Source: Fimbriimonadales bacterium
Lineage (GTDB): Bacteria; Armatimonadota; Fimbriimonadia; Fimbriimonadales; GBS-DC
Assembly (NCBI GenBank): GCA_026416655.1
Contig: JAOAES010000147.1
Location: 1 to 8,278, forward strand
DNA: 8,278 nt
Direction of reading: 5' to 3'
The notes under the pieces were generated by a model. It had not been told where the DNA came from. It saw only the letters and a list, made by a program, of their open reading frames with translations, and did not search any database. Positions 5,858-8,278 of this stretch are shown here, piece by piece. Within the stretch, counting starts at the first letter, position 1, and the number at the start of each line of letters is the position of its first letter. The translations under genes were made by a program, and so were the position numbers.

Positions 5858-6313
5858 ATGTTGATGCCGAAACGAACGAAATACCGAAAGCAGCAGCGCG
5901 GACGACGCAAGGGCGTCTCGAAAGGCGCACGCGAACTGCACTTCGGCGACTACGGGCTGGTGGCGATGGAACCCGCCTGGATTACGAACCGCCAGATGGA
6001 AGCCGCGCGCGTTGCTATCGTGCGCTACCTGCGCCGCGGCGGCAAAACGTGGTTCCGCATCTTCCCCGACAAGCCCTACACGAAACGCGCCGCCGAAACC
6101 CGCATGGGATCGGGTAAGGGGAGCGTGGAAGGCTGGGTCGCCGTCGTCAAGCGTGGGCGTGTGATTATGGAACTCGGCGGTGTGGACGAAGAGCGCGCCC
6201 GCGAAGCGCTCCGCCGCGCCAGCCATAAACTGCCCATCAAAACCAAAATCGTCTCCAAAGCCGACTTCCAGCTCGGCGTGGAGACCGAAACGGCAGGAGG
6301 TGAAGGCGCATGA
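5858..6313 (+). CDS. rplP: 50S ribosomal protein L16
   Basis: L16 organises the A-site and P-site tRNA surroundings on the 50S subunit and is a late assembly protein. The 151-residue product (E. coli 136) starts with the classic MLMPKRTKYRKQQRGRRKG. It contains FGDYGLVAMEPAWITNRQMEAAR, GGKTWFRIFPDKPYTKRAAETRMGSGKG and VEGWVAVVKRGRVIMELGGV, and ends in KLPIKTKIVSK plus about 16 extra residues. Arg82 corresponds to Arg81, which is hydroxylated in E. coli L16. The ATG at 5858 is preferred to an in-frame ATG two codons later because MLxPKRTK is the conserved N-terminus and GAGGTG (5845-5850) lies seven bases before it. Its stop overlaps the rpmC start (ATGA, 6310-6313). Confidence 0.98.
   Translation: MLMPKRTKYRKQQRGRRKGVSKGARELHFGDYGLVAMEPAWITNRQMEAARVAIVRYLRRGGKTWFRIFPDKPYTKRAAETRMGSGKGSVEGWVAVVKRGRVIMELGGVDEERAREALRRASHKLPIKTKIVSKADFQLGVETETAGGEGA
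6295..6303 (+). promoter_or_regulatory. rpmC ribosome-binding site inside rplP
   Basis: AGGAGGTGA is a nine-base match to the anti-Shine-Dalgarno and the strongest site in the window together with that of rplD. It lies within the last codons of rplP, with the AGGAGG core nine bases before the overlapping ATGA start of rpmC. Confidence 0.85.
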
Positions 6314-6519
6314 AACCCCTCAAAACCGAGCAACTCCGCCGAATGACCTTAGCCGAACTCCAGAAAGAACTGGACAACTTGCGCATGGAGCATTATCGCG
6401 CGCGTGTGCGTAAAACCGTCGGACAACTGAAAGACACCGACTCGATGCGCCAGCTCAAGCGCAACATCGCGCGCGTACTTACCGTCATCAACGAGAAACG
6501 ACGCGAGGCAGGCGTCTGA
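6310..6519 (+). CDS. rpmC: 50S ribosomal protein L29
   Basis: L29 is a small two-helix protein beside L23 at the exit-tunnel rim. The 69-residue product (E. coli 63) shows the typical LRRMTLAELQKELDNLRMEHYRAR first helix, a VGQLKDTDSMRQLKR turn and a second helix IARVLTVINEKRRE. It starts in the ATGA overlap with rplP, and its AGGAGGTGA lies inside rplP. The overlap suggests rpmC translation depends on ribosomes finishing rplP. rpsQ follows after 13 bases. Nothing unusual. Confidence 0.97.
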   Translation: MKPLKTEQLRRMTLAELQKELDNLRMEHYRARVRKTVGQLKDTDSMRQLKRNIARVLTVINEKRREAGV

Positions 6520-6532
6520 GGAGTAGCAAAAT

Positions 6533-6859
6533 ATGAACGAAGAAGTCATTCAACCGGAAACACAGACGGAGGGCGCAGCCCCGCAGACGCTCGGCGAGAA
6601 AGCGCCTTACAAGGGGCGACGCAAGGTGCGCATCGGCGTGGTCGTCAGCGACAAGATGGATAAGACCGTCGTCGTCGCGGTGATGCGCAGCTACCGCCAC
6701 CCGCTCTACAAGAAGACCATACGGCGCACCAAGAAATACATGGCGCACGATGAACACAACGAGTGTCGCGTGGGCGACCGCGTAGAAATCGTAGAGACGC
6801 GCCCGCTGAGCCGCCATAAACGCTGGCGCGTGCGCCAAATCTTAGAACGCGCCCAGTAA
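6533..6859 (+). CDS. rpsQ: 30S ribosomal protein S17 with an acidic N-terminal extension
   Basis: S17 is an OB-fold protein that binds 16S rRNA early in 30S body assembly. The product is 108 residues against 84 in E. coli. The conserved core runs from about residue 29: RKVRIGVVVSDKMDKTVVVAV, then RHPLYKKTIRRTKKYMAHDEHNEC, VGDRVEIVETRPLSRHKRW and the C-terminal basic strand. About 25 residues precede the E. coli-equivalent start and are acidic and polar (MNEEVIQPETQTEGAAPQTL). GAGGAG (6518-6523) lies nine bases before ATG 6533, supporting the long form; there is no ATG between this start and the core. rplN begins 16 bases after the stop, across the classical S10/spc operon border. Confidence 0.97.
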   Translation: MNEEVIQPETQTEGAAPQTLGEKAPYKGRRKVRIGVVVSDKMDKTVVVAVMRSYRHPLYKKTIRRTKKYMAHDEHNECRVGDRVEIVETRPLSRHKRWRVRQILERAQ

Positions 6860-6875
6860 GCAGGAGGGATGTGCG

Positions 6876-7247
6876 ATGATACAACCATTTACACGCTTGA
6901 AAGTCGCCGACAACTCAGGGGCGCGCGAGGTGATGTGTATTCGCGTGCTGAAAGGTTCGAACGCGCGCTACGGGCACGTGGGCGATGTGATTGTGGCGTC
7001 GGTCAAGGACGCCTCGCCCAATATGCCTATCAAAAAGGGCGATGTGGTGCGCGCGGTGATTGTGCGCACACGCAAGCCTATCCGCCGACCCGACGGCAGC
7101 ACGCTGCGCTTCGATGATAACGCTTGCGTTATCATCGACCCGAAAAGTGGCGAGCCGCGCGGAACCCGTATCTTCGGACCCGTCGCCCGCGAACTGCGCG
7201 ATAAACAGTTTATGCGCATCATTTCGCTCGCGCCCGAAGTGCTGTAG
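6876..7247 (+). CDS. rplN: 50S ribosomal protein L14
   Basis: L14 is a small beta-barrel protein at the subunit interface; it contacts 16S rRNA (bridge B8) and is the docking site for the silencing factor RsfS. The 123-residue product equals the E. coli length. It shows MIQPFTRLKVADNSGAREVMCIRVL, GDVIVASVKDASPN, KKGDVVRAVIVRTRKPIRRPDGS, RFDDNACVIID and GTRIFGPVARELRDKQFMRIISLAPEVL, all typical. AGGAGG (6862-6867) lies eight bases before the ATG. The codons for DDNACVII form a perfect 13-bp inverted repeat (7111-7138), unusual for a coding region. In E. coli this gene opens the spc operon under its own promoter; here the 16-base gap leaves no space for one. Confidence 0.98.
   Translation: MIQPFTRLKVADNSGAREVMCIRVLKGSNARYGHVGDVIVASVKDASPNMPIKKGDVVRAVIVRTRKPIRRPDGSTLRFDDNACVIIDPKSGEPRGTRIFGPVARELRDKQFMRIISLAPEVL
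7111..7138. repeat. Perfect 13-bp inverted repeat inside rplN
   Basis: The left arm TCGATGATAACGC (7111-7123) and right arm GCGTTATCATCGA (7126-7138) are exact reverse complements separated by TT. As RNA this would fold into a 12-bp stem closed by a G(CUUG)C tetraloop, a known stable loop type. The repeat lies over the conserved FDDNACVIID segment. Asp-Asp-Asn codons GAT GAT AAC pair with Val-Ile-Ile codons GTT ATC ATC, so the protein makes such a palindrome possible, but synonymous choices make it perfect. Confidence 0.9.
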
Positions 7248-7251
7248 GAGG
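7246..7251 (+). promoter_or_regulatory. rplX ribosome-binding site that sets the L24 start
   Basis: AGGAGG overlaps the rplN stop codon and lies eight bases before the ATG at 7260. The alternative in-frame ATG at 7290, where many L24 proteins begin (MKIRLGD), has no comparable site, so the start with ten extra residues is preferred. Confidence 0.75.
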
Positions 7252-7259
7252 GGAGAAAT

Positions 7260-7610
7260 ATGGTACGCAAGCTCGAACGACCGCTTCGAATGAAAATCCG
7301 TCTCGGCGACACCGTCGAGGTGATTTCGGGCAAGGACAAGGGACAGCGAGGGCGCGTGCAGCGCGTGCTGCCCCGCGAGAACCGCGTCGTCGTAGACGGA
7401 TTGAACCTGGTGTGGAAGCATCAGAAGCCGCGTATGCTCAATCAGAAAGGCGCGAAAATCCAGATGCCTGCGCCCTTGTTCGCCTGCAAGGTGATGCTGG
7501 TGTGCCCGCACTGCGATAAGCCCACGCGCGTTGGGCGTGTGCGCGGGCAGGACGGCAAACTCTATCGCAAATGCAAAAAATGCGGCGAACTGATCGACGC
7601 TGAGAAGTGA
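7260..7610 (+). CDS. rplX: 50S ribosomal protein L24 with a four-cysteine zinc-ribbon tail
   Basis: L24 is an assembly-initiator protein that binds 23S rRNA and lies near the tunnel exit. The 116-residue product (E. coli 104) has a ten-residue lead (MVRKLERPLR) and the KOW segment GDTVEVISGKDKGQRGRV (16-33). The conserved VDGLNLVWKHQKP and KIQMPAPLFACKVMLV blocks follow. The C-terminal part reads CPHC (82-85), KPTRVGRVR, then CKKCGELID (105-113), giving a likely zinc-binding C-x2-C plus C-x2-C ribbon. Such cysteines are present in the L24 of many thermophilic and deep-branching bacteria and lost in E. coli. The start is set by AGGAGG at 7246-7251. rplE follows after ten bases. Confidence 0.97.
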   Translation: MVRKLERPLRMKIRLGDTVEVISGKDKGQRGRVQRVLPRENRVVVDGLNLVWKHQKPRMLNQKGAKIQMPAPLFACKVMLVCPHCDKPTRVGRVRGQDGKLYRKCKKCGELIDAEK

Positions 7611-7620
7611 GGGATGCACT

Positions 7621-8274
7621 ATGGCTAAGCAAAAAACGCCCCCGCCTCCACAACAACCGCAAGGCAAAAAGGCGGGCAAGGAACAGAAAACAGAGAAACT
7701 GTTTGAGACGGGCGACGGCGCAGTAGCGCGCATCACCCCGCGCCTGCGCACGCACTACGAACAGGTCGTGCGCCCGCAACTGCAACAGCAGTTTAACTAT
7801 TCCAACCCGATGCAGATCCCGCGCCTGGAGAAAATCGTGATTAACATGGGCGTGGGGAAGGGTGAGCAGGAGCCGAAACAGCTCGAAAACGCCGTGCGCG
7901 ATCTCGCCCTGATTTCGGGGCAGAAGCCCGTCGTCACCGTCGCCAAGAAAGCCATCTCCAACTTCCGCCTGCGACAGGGACACCGCATCGGGTGCAAAGT
8001 CACTCTGCGTGGCGACCGGATGTATATCTTTATGGAGAAGCTCATCAACGTAGTGCTGCCGCGTATTCGCGACTTTGCTGGGATTTCACCGCGCTCGTTC
8101 GACGGACGCGGCAACTACTCGATGGGACTGCGCGAGCAGATTCTGTTCCCCGAAATCGTCTACGACCAGGTCGACCGCCTGCGCGGGATGGACATCACCT
8201 TCTGCACGACCGCCAAAACCGACGAGGAGGCGTTCGCGCTGCTGAAGGCGATGGGCATGCCGTTCCGCAAATAG
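7621..8274 (+). CDS. rplE: 50S ribosomal protein L5 with an N-terminal extension
   Basis: L5 binds 5S rRNA and forms bridge B1b in the central protuberance. The product is 217 residues against 179 in E. coli; the extra length is about 38 N-terminal residues. The core begins near ITPRLRTHYEQVV (38-50) and continues with MQIPRLEKIVINMGVG, ISGQKPVVTVAKKAI, RQGHRIGCKVTLRG, LPRIRDFAGISPRSFDGRGNYSMG, REQILFPEI, VDRLRGMDITFCTTAKTDEEA and the terminal PFRK. The extension (MAKQKTPPPPQQPQGKKAGK and onward) is rich in Lys, Gln and Pro. The ribosome-binding site is the weakest here, only GAGGG (7609-7613) seven bases before the ATG. The site lies in the loop of a possible 4-bp AGTG/CACT hairpin. The gene ends four bases before the window edge; S14 would be expected next. 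Confidence 0.97.
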   Translation: MAKQKTPPPPQQPQGKKAGKEQKTEKLFETGDGAVARITPRLRTHYEQVVRPQLQQQFNYSNPMQIPRLEKIVINMGVGKGEQEPKQLENAVRDLALISGQKPVVTVAKKAISNFRLRQGHRIGCKVTLRGDRMYIFMEKLINVVLPRIRDFAGISPRSFDGRGNYSMGLREQILFPEIVYDQVDRLRGMDITFCTTAKTDEEAFALLKAMGMPFRK

Positions 8275-8278
8275 TCTG

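Noticed and set aside
5656..6117. A 153-codon plus-strand frame overlapping the S3 tail and the first half of L16, with an Asp/Ala-rich start
   Set aside because: It is the Arg/Gly codon repeat read one frame over. Both S3 and L16 are intact in their own frames and the frame has no Shine-Dalgarno of note.
7575..7580. A run of six A in rplX that could be a frameshift slippery site
   Set aside because: The normal frame is required for the CKKC motif and reaches a proper stop at 7610 with rplE placed ten bases after it; there is no downstream stimulatory structure.
6915..7751. A 278-codon minus-strand open frame opposite rplN, rplX and rplE
   Set aside because: It is a shadow of conserved genes, with no credible ribosome-binding site and no family resemblance.

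Overview
The window is one uninterrupted run of 15 plus-strand translation genes in the classical bacterial order: tuf, rpsJ, rplC, rplD, rplW, rplB, rpsS, rplV, rpsC, rplP, rpmC, rpsQ, rplN, rplX, rplE. It is the end of a str-type cluster (EF-Tu) followed by the S10 operon and the start of the spc operon. The first base is the first base of the tuf start codon, and the last gene, rplE, ends four bases before the window ends. Everything upstream of tuf and downstream of rplE is therefore unseen.

Layout: tuf occupies 1-1218. A 66-base gap holds a strong inverted repeat with a consensus TATAAT at its centre. From rpsJ (1285) to rplE (8274) no gap exceeds 16 bases. Three junctions overlap: rplD/rplW and rplP/rpmC by ATGA, and rplV/rpsC by TAATG. 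Nearly every gene has a purine-rich Shine-Dalgarno sequence, often placed inside the end of the preceding gene, which implies translational coupling. The S10/spc boundary (rpsQ to rplN, 16 bases) leaves no room for a separate promoter, so the whole r-protein run is probably one transcript. There are no tRNAs, rRNAs, mobile elements or CRISPR arrays, and no stretch over 300 bases lacks a gene.

Organism: a bacterium with roughly 56-59% G+C in the parts I counted. EF-Tu has a Thermus-like G-domain insertion and L24 has a four-cysteine zinc-ribbon tail, both frequent in thermophilic or deep-branching lineages. With the low-complexity extensions on several ribosomal proteins, this suggests something like Armatimonadota or Chloroflexota. 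That assignment is an inference at low confidence (about 0.3).

Function: EF-Tu delivers aminoacyl-tRNA. S10, S19, S3 and S17 build the 30S head and body. L3, L4, L23, L2, L22, L16, L29, L14, L24 and L5 build the 50S core, the peptidyl-transferase surroundings, the exit tunnel and the central protuberance.

I see no new system of genes here. The unusual points are details within a canonical operon: (a) an abrupt strand-composition switch inside tuf, suggestive of gene conversion; (b) a palindromic promoter-like hairpin before rpsJ; (c) an 87-residue Ala/Glu extension on L3, an Arg/Gly-rich tail on S3, and smaller extensions on L5, S17 and L22; (d) a perfect 13-bp inverted repeat inside rplN.
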